Shown piece by piece: positions 17,309 to 26,166 of a DNA stretch of 64,000 nt. The DNA lies in the NCBI GenBank assembly GCA_039819785.1, contig JBCBRH010000001.1, positions 1 through 64,000 of the forward strand, written 5' to 3'. The stretch is from JBCBRD01 sp039819785. GTDB taxonomy: Bacteria > Pseudomonadota > Alphaproteobacteria > Rhizobiales > Hyphomicrobiaceae. Below the pieces are notes generated by a model that was not told the DNA's origin, made no database searches, and saw only the letters and a program-made list of their open reading frames with translations. The first letter of the stretch is position 1. The number at the start of each line of letters is the position of its first letter. Made by a program: the position numbers and the translations under genes.

Positions 17309-18439
17309 GTGAAATGGTCTATCAAGATTGCCGAGGTCGCGGGAACGTCCTTATGGGTGCATCTGACCTTTGTGCTTCTGTTAGCATGGATTGGGACGGT
17401 TCTTTGGCTGCAGGAGGGGCCAACCGCGGCTGCCGAGGGCCTTGTGCTTGTTGTTCTCTTGTTTGGCTGTGTTGTTCTGCATGAATTCGGACATGTCTTC
17501 GCTGCGCGCCGTTACGGTATCGCAACCCGCCATATCACGCTTTTACCTATCGGCGGCCTGGCTTCACTTGACCGCATGCCAGAAGATCCTGGCCAGGAGG
17601 TTGTGGTTGCCTTAGCCGGCCCCGCAGTCAATTTCGTTATCGCCGGAGTGCTCATTGGCGTCTTTGGGGCGCAGTTTGATTTGGCCCCACCGGCCAGTGC
17701 TGGATTCACAGGCGGCTCACTTTTAAATAAGCTGGCGACGTTGAACATCGTGTTCGCTGTATTCAATCTCCTGCCTGCATTTCCAATGGATGGGGGCCGC
17801 GTGTTACGGGCCGCTCTTGGCTTCCGCATGTCGCGACCGGCCGCCACACGAATAGCCGCGCGCATCGGGCAAGCGCTTGCTGTTCTTCTTGGATTCCTAG
17901 GACTGCTCGGCAATCCTTTTTTGGTGCTGATCGCTATCTTCATTTTCGTCGTTGCCGAGGCTGAATCCTACCAGGCAACCATGACGGAACTTGCCAGAGG
18001 ACATCGTGCGGCAGACGTGATGATTACGTCGTTTAAGAGCCTGCCCGTAGATGCGAACTTGGACGATGCATCGTGGCTCCTTCTTTCAACGACCCAGAAG
18101 GAGTTCCCGGTTGTTCAGCCAGACAGCGGTCAGCTGTTCGGATTCCTCACACGAACGGCACTGCTGGAACACCTCAATTCGAGCCAGGGAACCGACCCGG
18201 TGGCAGCTGGCGTCCAGCGAGACATTCCGACCGTCCAGACGTCATCCTCGTTAGACTATGTCGTTGAGTTATTGCAAAAACAAGAAGCGCCAGCTGTCGG
18301 AATTCTGGATCGCGATCAGAACTTCATCGGGTACGTAACCCTCGAAAATCTCTCGGAATTTTTCTTAATCGAATCAGCGGCAAACAGCCGTGACAAACAA
18401 AAGGGAGTAGCATCGTCCACTGTCGCTGGTTCTGGATGA
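17309..18439 (+). CDS. M50 site-2-protease-like metalloprotease with CBS domains
   Basis: A 376-residue membrane zinc protease. The first about 210 residues hold several hydrophobic helices with the HExxH motif in VLHEFGHVFAARRYGI (His58, Glu59, His62) and the second metal-binding motif in NLLPAFPMDGGRVLRA. The C-terminal about 130 residues look like a CBS pair, which usually binds adenine nucleotides and gates activity. Family members cut transmembrane regulators or signal peptides. The GTG start at 17309 is chosen because GGAGG lies 6 bases upstream and gives MKWSIKIAEVAG, the usual family N-terminus; an ATG at 17273 would add 12 atypical residues. The substrate is unknown and no anti-sigma factor is adjacent. 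Confidence 0.88.
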   Translation: MKWSIKIAEVAGTSLWVHLTFVLLLAWIGTVLWLQEGPTAAAEGLVLVVLLFGCVVLHEFGHVFAARRYGIATRHITLLPIGGLASLDRMPEDPGQEVVVALAGPAVNFVIAGVLIGVFGAQFDLAPPASAGFTGGSLLNKLATLNIVFAVFNLLPAFPMDGGRVLRAALGFRMSRPAATRIAARIGQALAVLLGFLGLLGNPFLVLIAIFIFVVAEAESYQATMTELARGHRAADVMITSFKSLPVDANLDDASWLLLSTTQKEFPVVQPDSGQLFGFLTRTALLEHLNSSQGTDPVAAGVQRDIPTVQTSSSLDYVVELLQKQEAPAVGILDRDQNFIGYVTLENLSEFFLIESAANSRDKQKGVASSTVAGSG

Positions 18440-18915
18440 TCTTGCCAAAACATCAAATCGATAGAGTGCTGTTTGTCGTTCGATTTCCCGAAAGGAACGA
18501 CAGACGGAAGCCAGGCACCTGCATCACTTCATGACATTCAAAACAGAAAAAGGGTGAAGTGTTTGGAGTTGCATTTGGTGTTATCGGGGGCGTCGGCCCC
18601 GTTTCTTGTCGTCATCGTGATCATGACCGATGGTCTGCGACGGCTGGAACGTAAAACTCAGGCCGCTGTTTGCGGTTTGTCCGGAACACCAAAATGGGTG
18701 CGTTCGTAATGCTTTGCTCGAGCAAAATTGGATCGCTGCTATGGCCTGGGTAAGCAGAGGTGAGCTTTGAACGGATAGGGACAATATCTGATTTACGTCG
18801 CTTGGCCTGGCTTCGTGTCGGCGAGCTTTGATAACCATCAATTCACAAAATCGAGGTTTTGTGGTGCTCTTGCGCGTCCGACCCATTGGTCGGTGATTTC
18901 GCAGTGGAGTAGCAT
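18440..18915. other. Intergenic region with one terminator-like hairpin
   Basis: No gene is recognised in about 475 bases; reading frames on both strands lack homology or plausible starts. It contains a short GC hairpin at 18585-18601 (listed separately). Confidence 0.45.
18585..18608 (+). terminator. Possible intrinsic terminator
   Basis: CGGGG and CCCCG pair across a 7-base loop and are followed by TTTCTTG. The stem is short and lies about 145 bases after the protease stop, so the call is weak. Confidence 0.3.
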
Positions 18916-21357
18916 GTGCGGTTCCGATTTATGACCCGTAGGGTGGACGTCGACCAATCCTCAACGGAACGCTCCGGCTCAGGTTTCCCGCCGGCATATT
19001 TCCCGATCCAACGTCTTGCCAACCTGAGTGCCATTGCAGCCCAATGGCCGGCCCAGACCCTTGGCGTCCTGATCTGGATGACAGCAATTGCCGCTATCGG
19101 ACTGATCTGGCTGACCGCAGACGATGCACTCGACAGCTTCCTGAGATCGAAAACAACTGATTATGTCACCTACGAACAGCTGCGCGAGCGCTTTCCGGCA
19201 AGTTCGCTAGATGCCTTCGTCACTGTTGAAGCGGACGACTTGTTTTCGGAAAACACGCTTTTGGCCATGCAGGACATGACCTTCGAGATCCTGATGTCGG
19301 ACAGCGTTGCGTCAGTGCTGTCCATATTTTCCCTCAAGGAAGCCCTGCAGACTGGTACAGCGCCGGCGTCGTTGATCCCCGATGACATCCCTCAGACGAA
19401 AGCTGAACTGGACGATGTCCGACAGCGTGTCTTGGTTCACCCCCTGGCGAACGGCCGTTTGCTTTCGGGCAACGAGAGCGGAAAGCAGTTGGCTTTGTTC
19501 ATTGTAACGCTGAAGCGTTCGGAGGTCAGCGAGCGCGGTTTACCCGTGGTTATCGACGAGTTGAGATCGCTTTTGGGACCGACAGCCTCGATCCCGGGAT
19601 TGCATGTCGGGCTTGCCGGTATTCCGACGATGAAGGCTGAGGTGATTGAGGGGACCAGGCGGGACATCGTTACGTTCAGTGTGTTCGGGTTGGCTGTTGG
19701 CGCCATGGTTTGCGCTATCTTCTTTCGACACTGGAAGCTTGTGCTGATGGCAAATGTCCCAGCTGTCTTGGCTATCTTGTGGTGCCTCGGTCTGTTTGGC
19801 TGGTCGGGCACGCGAATTGACCCGTTGATGAATGCCATACTGCCTCTCGTGCTGGTGGTAACATTCAATAATGCGATGCACTTTCTATTCGCCATCTGCC
19901 GGAACCTTGATATCGAAGCCGACAAGATCCGCGCTGTCGACAAGGCCATTCGAGAGATCAGCCCAGCCATTGCCCTCACATCGATTACGACCTCGGTTGC
20001 TCTGTTCTCACTGGCCTTTTCGAGTTCGCCGCTGATCCAGTCGTTTGGTCTGTTGTCAGGAACATGCGTTCTTGTTGCCCTTGTCCTGGTGCTTGCACTC
20101 ATGCCGCTGCTGGCCATGCTCTTTTTGCGGCCGGGTGCAAACTATTTGCATGCCAAGAACCCCTATCATGGCGTCCATGAGCTCGACACGGCAGCCAGCT
20201 GGATCGCATCGTATGTGGGCCGATATCCGGGGAAGGTCGTGGCAGCCGGCGTCATCACAACAAGCGTTTTTGCGGCCGCATATTTCCAACTCGAACCGCG
20301 TTACCGTCTGAGTGATATGTTGCCCGACCATGGAGATGCAGCAGTCGTCACCCAGCACATCGAGGAAAAGCTGGGTGGGCTTTACCCGCTGAGCGTCATC
20401 GTCGAATGGCCGGACCCATTGTCTCGCACGTCTCCAGAGGTCACTACTGCCATAGCTGATGTTCATGACGGCATGTCAAAGCTGCCAGGCATCAGCAAGG
20501 TCAACTCACTGCGTGACCTTCAAGCCTGGGCAGAATCTGGTGGCCTGTCTTCTCAGAAAGCTTCGGAGCGATTGTTCGAGACTGTACCCGCATCGGTGAC
20601 ATCGCGCTTCCTAAATGTCGGACATCGTCAAGCATTGGTTTCGGGATACATCGCCGACCTGGAAGCCAAGGACATTCTTCAGGTCTCGTCAGCAGTCGAA
20701 CGTCATCTCAAAGACATGCGCGCTCGCAATCCAGAATTCCGTTTCACGTTGTCTGGATTGTCCAGCGTGGCAGCGACACGGTCCACGCAGGTCATCTCGG
20801 AACTGAGTGTCAGCATGCTTGGTGCAGTTGCAGTCGTTATCGTGTTGATTGGTGTTGCGCTGGGCTCGGTTAAGATGGCGGGGTTGAGCATCCTGCCAAA
20901 TCTGTTCGCGTTGTTTGCGACGGGCACTTGGCTCGTTCTGGTGAACGGTGGGCTGAACTATGCCACCATTGTCGGTCTAACGGTTGCGTTTGGACTTGCC
21001 GTGGATGACACTGTGCATGTGCTGAACCGCTACCGGCTTGAAGTGCACAAGTCTGGTTCAGTAGAGGCGGCAACACAGCGGACCTTGAAATTGATTGGGA
21101 CGGTCTTGATCCTCACGACACTTGTTCTGCTCGCTGGACTGAGCGTCACGCAATTCAGTGGTGTTCCACCGACCCGAGAATTCGGCCTCGTGTGTATTAT
21201 GACGCTTTTTTTTGCTCTTGCCGCCGACCTGTTTATTCTGCCGGCGACGATACTGATTTCGGAACGCTTCAAGCGCCACCCTTTTTTGCATTCACAGTCT
21301 TCCGGCACTCAATCCCTTCAAAGTTCTGGTGCCAGTCACACCAACCCTGGAGCCTGA
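18916..21357 (+). CDS. RND superfamily / MMPL-type exporter
   Basis: An 813-residue membrane transporter with the internal duplication of the RND/MMPL group. One hydrophobic helix lies near residue 45, a periplasmic loop follows to about 245, a five-helix bundle spans about 250-410, another single helix lies near 445, a second loop follows to about 635, and a second bundle ends near 790. Polar membrane residues typical of proton-driven RND pumps occur in the second bundle (GLAVDDTVHVLNRYR). It lacks the long docking loops of tripartite drug pumps and resembles lipid-exporting relatives such as HpnN and MmpL. The start is GTG at 18916; an ATG at 18931 is possible. The cargo is unknown. A small secreted protein follows 1 base after the stop and may be a partner. 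Confidence 0.85.
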   Translation: MRFRFMTRRVDVDQSSTERSGSGFPPAYFPIQRLANLSAIAAQWPAQTLGVLIWMTAIAAIGLIWLTADDALDSFLRSKTTDYVTYEQLRERFPASSLDAFVTVEADDLFSENTLLAMQDMTFEILMSDSVASVLSIFSLKEALQTGTAPASLIPDDIPQTKAELDDVRQRVLVHPLANGRLLSGNESGKQLALFIVTLKRSEVSERGLPVVIDELRSLLGPTASIPGLHVGLAGIPTMKAEVIEGTRRDIVTFSVFGLAVGAMVCAIFFRHWKLVLMANVPAVLAILWCLGLFGWSGTRIDPLMNAILPLVLVVTFNNAMHFLFAICRNLDIEADKIRAVDKAIREISPAIALTSITTSVALFSLAFSSSPLIQSFGLLSGTCVLVALVLVLALMPLLAMLFLRPGANYLHAKNPYHGVHELDTAASWIASYVGRYPGKVVAAGVITTSVFAAAYFQLEPRYRLSDMLPDHGDAAVVTQHIEEKLGGLYPLSVIVEWPDPLSRTSPEVTTAIADVHDGMSKLPGISKVNSLRDLQAWAESGGLSSQKASERLFETVPASVTSRFLNVGHRQALVSGYIADLEAKDILQVSSAVERHLKDMRARNPEFRFTLSGLSSVAATRSTQVISELSVSMLGAVAVVIVLIGVALGSVKMAGLSILPNLFALFATGTWLVLVNGGLNYATIVGLTVAFGLAVDDTVHVLNRYRLEVHKSGSVEAATQRTLKLIGTVLILTTLVLLAGLSVTQFSGVPPTREFGLVCIMTLFFALAADLFILPATILISERFKRHPFLHSQSSGTQSLQSSGASHTNPGA

Positions 21358-21358
21358 C

Positions 21359-21760
21359 ATGTGCTCAATACTACGCGTTTTCTATTTGCTGGTGACTTGT
21401 CTCATCCTCGTCCCTGCCAGTGTTGCGCCTGCTTGGGCTGCCACGCTTCAAGGCACTTGGAGTGGTAGCGGATATATCAACCCCTCGGAGGGCAAGCGCG
21501 AAAAGGTGCGTTGCCGGATCACTTACAGCCGTCAGACGCCGAAGATTTACTCAGTGCGAGCGGTGTGTGCGACAGCCTCTGGCAAGGTCAATCAGACTGG
21601 AGAGGTTCTGATGGTCAACCCCAATCGCTACATCGGTGATTTCTATAATCCCGAGTTTGATATCTCGGGGCGGGTGCGGGTCACCATCAGCGGATCTCGC
21701 CAGACCGTCACGTTGTTTGGCTCACGTGGGAGTGGTCGGGTGACACTTACCAAAAGGTGA
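21359..21760 (+). CDS. Small secreted protein
   Basis: A 133-residue protein beginning with a clear Sec signal peptide (about residues 1-27, hydrophobic FYLLVTCLILVPA, ending near AWA). The mature part is rich in beta strands and has two Cys residues that could form a disulfide (VRCRITY and RAVCATAS), followed by GSGRVTLTKR. The pattern recalls small lipocalin-like or DUF-type periplasmic proteins, but I do not recognise a named family. ATG 21359 is preferred, with GGAG 6 bases upstream inside the end of the exporter gene; the two are almost certainly co-transcribed. Confidence 0.75.
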   Translation: MCSILRVFYLLVTCLILVPASVAPAWAATLQGTWSGSGYINPSEGKREKVRCRITYSRQTPKIYSVRAVCATASGKVNQTGEVLMVNPNRYIGDFYNPEFDISGRVRVTISGSRQTVTLFGSRGSGRVTLTKR

Positions 21761-21810
21761 GCGCTGGTCGAGACCTAAGCTCGATGATTGGAAGGCTTGA
21801 AGGCTGAGAC

Positions 21811-22791
21811 ATGCGTATTGCAACCTTCAACTTGGAAAGCCTCGACCTTCCGCCACGCGCCAACCGGTCAATTACCCAACGTATAGCCATGCTGCGCCCC
21901 GATCTGGTACGGGCTGAAGCGGACATCGTGTGCTTGCAGGAAGTGAATGCTCAGCACGAACCGGGGCACTCGGAGCGGACACTCGCTGCGTTGGATGCGC
22001 TTCTGGCTGATACCCCCTACTCCAGATTTCATCGGGCGGTATCCCGGCCGAGTGGTGGCGAACGCATCAGTGACATCCATAATCTCGTGACGCTGAGCCG
22101 GTGGCCCATCACCACGCAGGAAAGCATTCACAACGATCTTGTTCCAGCAGGGCACCACCGTTTCATTACGGCCGAACCCGCGGTCGACGGAATGCAAGAC
22201 TTGGCGTTCGACCGGCCCATTCTTTTAACGGACGTCCACCTTCCTGACGATACGCACCTTGCGGTCATCAACTGCCATCTTCGCGCCCCGCTTGCCTCAA
22301 GCGTGCCAGGTCAAAAGCTTGCGCCCTTTGTGTGGAAGACTGTCGGGGGTTGGGGCGAAGGGTTTTGCCTGTCCTCCATCAAGCGCAACATGCAAGCTTT
22401 GGAAGTCCGTTTTCTGGTCGACCGTCTTCAAGCTGAGAGCGACGGGCGCGCTGTTGTCGTGGCTGGTGACTTTAACGCCGAGGACTACGATTCACCTTTG
22501 CGCATCATCTCCGGTGCTGAACAAGACACCGGCAACGGTGCTCTTGCCCATGCGGCGCTGATTGTTCTTGACCGGTCGATTTGTGACAACCGGCGCTTCA
22601 GTGTGATCCATCAAGGCCGTCCCCAGATGCTCGACCACATTCTGGTCAGCCGATCCGTTTACGGCCGTTTTCGATCCATCGAAGTCTTTAACGAAGCGCT
22701 TTCGGATGAAGCTGTCGGGTTTGCACGGGTCGACCGCCCGACTGGCTCCTACCACGCGTGTGTTGTCGCCGAGTTTGCCGATCTGAACTGA
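21811..22791 (+). CDS. Endonuclease/exonuclease/phosphatase-family hydrolase
   Basis: A 326-residue EEP-superfamily protein that uses Mg to cut phosphodiester or phosphate esters. The motifs in order are MRIATFNLES (metal-binding Asn), DIVCLQEVNA (catalytic Glu), VINCHLRAP, VVVAGDFNAEDYDSP (GDFN) and QMLDHILVS (catalytic Asp-His), ending with SYHACVVAEF (final His). There is no signal peptide, so it is cytoplasmic. Substrates in this family range from DNA to sphingomyelin and inositol phosphates; nothing here decides between them. It lies 50 bases after the small secreted protein on the same strand and may be the last gene of that transcript. Confidence 0.85.
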   Translation: MRIATFNLESLDLPPRANRSITQRIAMLRPDLVRAEADIVCLQEVNAQHEPGHSERTLAALDALLADTPYSRFHRAVSRPSGGERISDIHNLVTLSRWPITTQESIHNDLVPAGHHRFITAEPAVDGMQDLAFDRPILLTDVHLPDDTHLAVINCHLRAPLASSVPGQKLAPFVWKTVGGWGEGFCLSSIKRNMQALEVRFLVDRLQAESDGRAVVVAGDFNAEDYDSPLRIISGAEQDTGNGALAHAALIVLDRSICDNRRFSVIHQGRPQMLDHILVSRSVYGRFRSIEVFNEALSDEAVGFARVDRPTGSYHACVVAEFADLN

Positions 22792-22960
22792 TTGGCTGAA
22801 GCAGCTGTTTTCGTTTTTTGATCGGCCCCAGTTTCCGGCTTTTGTATCCATGGTTCTTTTGACCGCTGGCGGAACCCCGATGGGCAATCCGCTCTCACGA
22901 GGAGCTGGTGCGTTCGACCTCTTTTCCCATCAATGGGTGCGATTGTTGAAGGATTTCATT

Positions 22961-23020
22961 AGAGCCTGTTTGCCTTTCGTGGACTCGCAAAGCACGCTCA
23001 TGATTTGCAGCATATGCTTT
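22961..23020. repeat. Decayed partial copy of the 105-bp repeat
   Basis: The first half matches the intact copies (TAG, AGAGCCTGTTTGC, TTTCGTGG, CTCGCAAAGC), but the second hairpin is broken after GCAGCATATGCT. It lies in noncoding DNA in the roughly 500-base gap after the EEP gene. Apart from this copy the gap holds no recognised gene until 23292. Confidence 0.65.
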
Positions 23021-23291
23021 AGCGACGGGGTCGCTGCGAACCGCGTGTGTGGAGAGCGCATAAACTTCCACCTAGGTAACTGAGCTCGGGCCGGCAGTCG
23101 TTCGTTTCCAGAAGCGCCATCCACCGTATTCTCAAACCATATCATTCCCCAGATTTTCTTTTGTTTACTCAGCCAAGACTAAGGGCCTTGGATTTCCAAT
23201 GACTGCATATTTTTAGTTTGACGACGATCAACGCGCGTATTCGTGTTCCGACTTATCATTACAGGTGTTGGAAGAATTGGAGGCGCGTTTT

Positions 23292-23417
23292 ATGAAAAAA
23301 GAGGGTGCAGACGGAAAGAGATCCCGCATTGCTCTCGCATTACTCATTGTCGCTTGTGTTGGCGCGGTACTTGTTTTCGGGCTCGGCTGCACAGTTTTTT
23401 CACGCAGCTGCTACTAG
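23292..23417 (+). CDS. 41-residue single-span membrane peptide
   Basis: A very short frame: a basic N-terminus (MKKEGADGKRSR), then one hydrophobic helix (IALALLIVACVGAVLVFGLG) and a short tail containing two Cys (CTVFSRSCY). A perfect GGAGG lies 8 bases before the ATG. The stop TAG is the first triplet of the 105-bp repeat that follows. No family is recognised. It could be a small membrane regulator, a toxin-like peptide, or a lipoprotein-like fragment truncated by the repeat. Support is the ribosome site and the coherent membrane segment. Confidence 0.5.
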   Translation: MKKEGADGKRSRIALALLIVACVGAVLVFGLGCTVFSRSCY

Positions 23418-23520
23418 GGCCTGTTTGCTTTTTGTGGACCAGAGAAGCAGGCTCTCAGCTCTTTATTTGGAGCATGTTCCGGGCGGAACACCGCGTATAC
23501 TTTGCCTGAACATGCTCTAG
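23416..23520. repeat. 105-bp two-hairpin repeat, copy A
   Basis: An intact copy running from AGGGCCTG to CATGCTCTAG. The left half can fold through GGGCC/GGCTCT-type ends. The right half folds through GAGCATGTTC and GAACATGCTC, with an inner GGCGG/CCGCG stem. The left TAG end closes the small membrane-peptide gene. Related copies lie at 27593 and 41479. Confidence 0.85.
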
Positions 23521-23580
23521 GCAAACCGGCTTCACCTCGTAAATACATCAATCACAACATCTAAAAAGGACGACATCTCC

Positions 23581-24438
23581 ATGACCGTAGTTATCGTCCA
23601 CGGGACGCATGACCCTGATGGGGCGTGGTGGGTTGAAACGACACCGAACGATTTCGCGGCAGAGGTTGATCGTGGTTTGGTCGAGGCGGGATCGCAGCCT
23701 CAGGTCTGGCGTGTAGGCGCGTTTCACGTCAGCGCTTTCGACGAACTGCGGCCAGAGCCGTCGTGGTCATGGTTTAGCGGTCGCACCGCGCCGCCATTTG
23801 ATAACCGGGAGGGACGCTTCAAATGGTCGGGAGCTGATCTTCACGGCCCTGGTCGTCACGTTGGCGGCAAGCAGCTTGCCCGCTATCTCGAGGCCGTAAC
23901 TGAGCTTGATCCCGATGAGACCATCCACATCATTGCGCATAGCCATGGTTGCAACGTTGTGAAACAGGCAACGCGGGAATTGGCGAAGCCCGTCAAACTC
24001 GGTCGTCTGGTCTTCCTGGCCTGTCCTCATTTCACAGACATCCATGGCGGCGAACCAACTTATCGGATCGAGCCGTCGGTGCTTGGTCCGTATCGGACAC
24101 CGATCTTAAATTTCTACTCGCCGCAGGATGTGGTCCAGACCACAGTGGCCCGTCTGATGCCTGATCTGGGAATGGCCCCTGGCATGCCGGAAATAGGATT
24201 TCTCGGGTTTGAAGGTACGCCACTTGTCGAATCGCATCGCAGTGACCCCGATCCTGCGGCTGCGGGTCTCTATGAGGAACTGGAGGTCGAATTCACTGGC
24301 GGCGACGGGGTGGCAGCCCATGGTGCGGTCCATAAGCCCGAGGTCGGTCGCTTTCTTGGTTATTGGTTTGCTCAGGAGGCGGACGTGCCAGCTCACGACT
24401 TGTGGTCCAAGCTCGGGCTGGAAAAGCTGGCAGCGTGA
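23581..24438 (+). CDS. Alpha/beta-hydrolase-like protein
   Basis: A 285-residue cytoplasmic protein with alpha/beta hydrolase features. It begins with a strand VVIVHGTHDPDGAW that provides an oxyanion-hole-like HG. The nucleophile elbow AHSHGCN places the likely catalytic Ser near residue 122. A strand and turn around NFYSPQDVVQ could supply the Asp, and a late His occurs in AAHGAVHKPEVG. Family relatives are lipases and esterases. No signal peptide is present. The chemistry fits an ester or lactone hydrolase, but the substrate is unknown. The gene is flanked upstream by repeat copy A and followed by small unrelated genes on the same strand. Confidence 0.7.
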   Translation: MTVVIVHGTHDPDGAWWVETTPNDFAAEVDRGLVEAGSQPQVWRVGAFHVSAFDELRPEPSWSWFSGRTAPPFDNREGRFKWSGADLHGPGRHVGGKQLARYLEAVTELDPDETIHIIAHSHGCNVVKQATRELAKPVKLGRLVFLACPHFTDIHGGEPTYRIEPSVLGPYRTPILNFYSPQDVVQTTVARLMPDLGMAPGMPEIGFLGFEGTPLVESHRSDPDPAAAGLYEELEVEFTGGDGVAAHGAVHKPEVGRFLGYWFAQEADVPAHDLWSKLGLEKLAA

Positions 24439-24533
24439 GGTTGACAGGTGTGTTTCGCCGCTTGGTGCCGGTGACATAGACATGCGCGAACGACATAGAC
24501 ACATGGCCGCCATCCAGCAGAGGAGTTTAGTCC

Positions 24534-25046
24534 ATGAAGACCAACGCGGTTCCTGCTTACGATGTGAGCGATAACCCCACTGGCTGTTGCCCGAAGTTCC
24601 AGCCAGAGGTGTGGGATGGTCAAACTCTTCATTTTGAAAACAAGCGCTTCGTAAGGGTGAAGACGCGATCCGTGGATCATGTCCCGATGGACATAGACCC
24701 TGTTTTTCAGCACACGTTCAAAGAAATCCAAAAAGCGCATGCTGATGATCCCGACGATGTCATCGTACTCAGCCGGGATGTTTCGGATGTAGAGGGCGAA
24801 CACTTCTTTGCCGTGTCGAAAGACGTGCCGAACTTGGAGAACGTGCGCCTCAGTGGTGATTACGTAACGCGCGTATTCGAGGGGCCGTATGAAAACGCGC
24901 CGCTTTGGGAGCAGGACTTCAAGGCGTTTCTCAAACAGCAAAATCACGCCGTTGATCGCATTTACTACTTCTACACCACCTGCCCGAAGTGCGCTGATGT
25001 CTATGGGAAAAACTACGTTGTCGCCGTGGCGAAGCTTGCCGATTGA
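24534..25046 (+). CDS. Uncharacterised Cys-rich-motif protein
   Basis: A 170-residue soluble protein with two notable Cys motifs: NPTGCCPKF near the N-terminus and YFYTTCPKCADVYGKNYVV near the C-terminus. Similar proteins with an N-terminal NTGCCPRF motif are common in bacteria and are loosely annotated as hydrolases without experimental support. The CCP and CPKC pairs could bind a metal or form redox disulfides. GGAG precedes the ATG by about 9 bases. Neighbours are also small uncharacterised genes, so context gives no function. Confidence 0.65.
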   Translation: MKTNAVPAYDVSDNPTGCCPKFQPEVWDGQTLHFENKRFVRVKTRSVDHVPMDIDPVFQHTFKEIQKAHADDPDDVIVLSRDVSDVEGEHFFAVSKDVPNLENVRLSGDYVTRVFEGPYENAPLWEQDFKAFLKQQNHAVDRIYYFYTTCPKCADVYGKNYVVAVAKLAD

Positions 25047-25070
25047 CGGTCGTCAACAGAGCGGATTTAA

Positions 25071-25382
25071 ATGACCAAACCGATTAGTGACCAAGCAGAA
25101 GTTGCAGTGGATTTTCCCGGGAAGACCTACATGGGGTCTTTTACCCGGCATAGCAGCTTTGACGTCAGCGTAGATGAGGACGGTGTCCACATCCACCTCG
25201 AGCATAGAGTTGGAGAACACAGGCGCGTCAGCTTCCATATCCACCACCATCTATTCGCAGATCTGATTGAGGAGATCGGTTTGGCCCTCAAAGAGGCTCA
25301 ACCCCTCGAAAAGACCGAGCGCCGGAGGCTCGCCGACGCCGCCGCAGTGTTGCAGGGTGCTGTAGACGGATCAGATCGATAG
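25071..25382 (+). CDS. Small hypothetical protein
   Basis: A 103-residue acidic protein, likely soluble. The middle is rich in His (VHIHLEHR and SFHIHHHLFADLI), arranged as alternating residues in beta strands, which might bind a metal. A C-terminal helix ends in a charged tail. It begins 24 bases after the preceding gene on the same strand. I do not recognise a family and assign no function. Confidence 0.55.
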   Translation: MTKPISDQAEVAVDFPGKTYMGSFTRHSSFDVSVDEDGVHIHLEHRVGEHRRVSFHIHHHLFADLIEEIGLALKEAQPLEKTERRRLADAAAVLQGAVDGSDR

Positions 25383-25656
25383 CGGTTCTTGTCGGTTCAT
25401 CCGCCCACTCTGGCGCCAAGTTGCCGTCTCGGGTCACGGCGCATTGTGCTTTTTGACCTCGTTGCTGGATCTGTCCCGGCCTCGGCTCTCACGAGCAACC
25501 TCAAGGAGGTTCTGGCGAGTTGGCGTCTCCTTTCTGTTAGCTGGCGTGGAACGTCATCGGCCCGAGGCTGCGGCTTCGGTTCAGCACTGAACATGGGTGG
25601 GTTCGGCCGCGGGTCTTGGCACACCTGTCCATCTTAAATGGAAAAGGCCGGTTGGG

Positions 25657-26034
25657 ATGTCGTCGAAACCAACCAACGGTTGGATGTCTTGGCTTCACGC
25701 GTTCTCAATAGTGACGCTCCTGATCGTGTGTACGTTCTGGTTCGTGTTCGCTCTTCTTTCTGGTGCTCAGGACTATGGTGGCGGGGTCAGCGGACTTATT
25801 CAAAACAGCCCGAACGCCATCCCTTGGATCGGTCTTTACATCGTGATCATCATGGGGTGGAAGTGGCCCCTCACAGGTGGTGTGTTGGTTGTCAGTCTTG
25901 GACTCCTATCGGTCGTCCAGTTTGATACCTACAAACACGGTCTTACCTTCCTTCTTATCTCACTTCCTTTGATCGCTCTCGGTTTGTCGTTGATCCTTGT
26001 CTGGGCCTGGATGCGGCCTGCTGCGCAACAATGA
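25657..26034 (+). CDS. Small four-helix membrane protein
   Basis: A 125-residue protein with four hydrophobic segments: ALLSG-ending helix 1 (about 12-34), helix 2 around IPWIGLYIVIIMGW, helix 3 around GGVLVVSLGLLSVVQF and helix 4 around LISLPLIALGLSLILVW. Loops are short. It resembles small DUF-type integral membrane proteins, with no catalytic motif. ATG 25657 gives a clean N-terminus (MSSKPTNGW); an in-frame start at 25597 would add 20 unlikely residues. Function unknown. Confidence 0.6.
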   Translation: MSSKPTNGWMSWLHAFSIVTLLIVCTFWFVFALLSGAQDYGGGVSGLIQNSPNAIPWIGLYIVIIMGWKWPLTGGVLVVSLGLLSVVQFDTYKHGLTFLLISLPLIALGLSLILVWAWMRPAAQQ

Positions 26035-26166
26035 AACCGCAGTTGCGCCGTGTGTCTTGAGCGCCTGTCGCATGCGACTGTGCTCCGGCTTTCTTGACGA
26101 TAATCAATCCCACCGTTCGCACCGCACTATAAGACTTGGCTCACTGCCGCAAAGGAGTGATCAGTC

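Noticed and set aside
19437..20117. 226-residue minus-strand frame inside the RND exporter
   Set aside because: Antisense shadow of transmembrane codons; no independent support.
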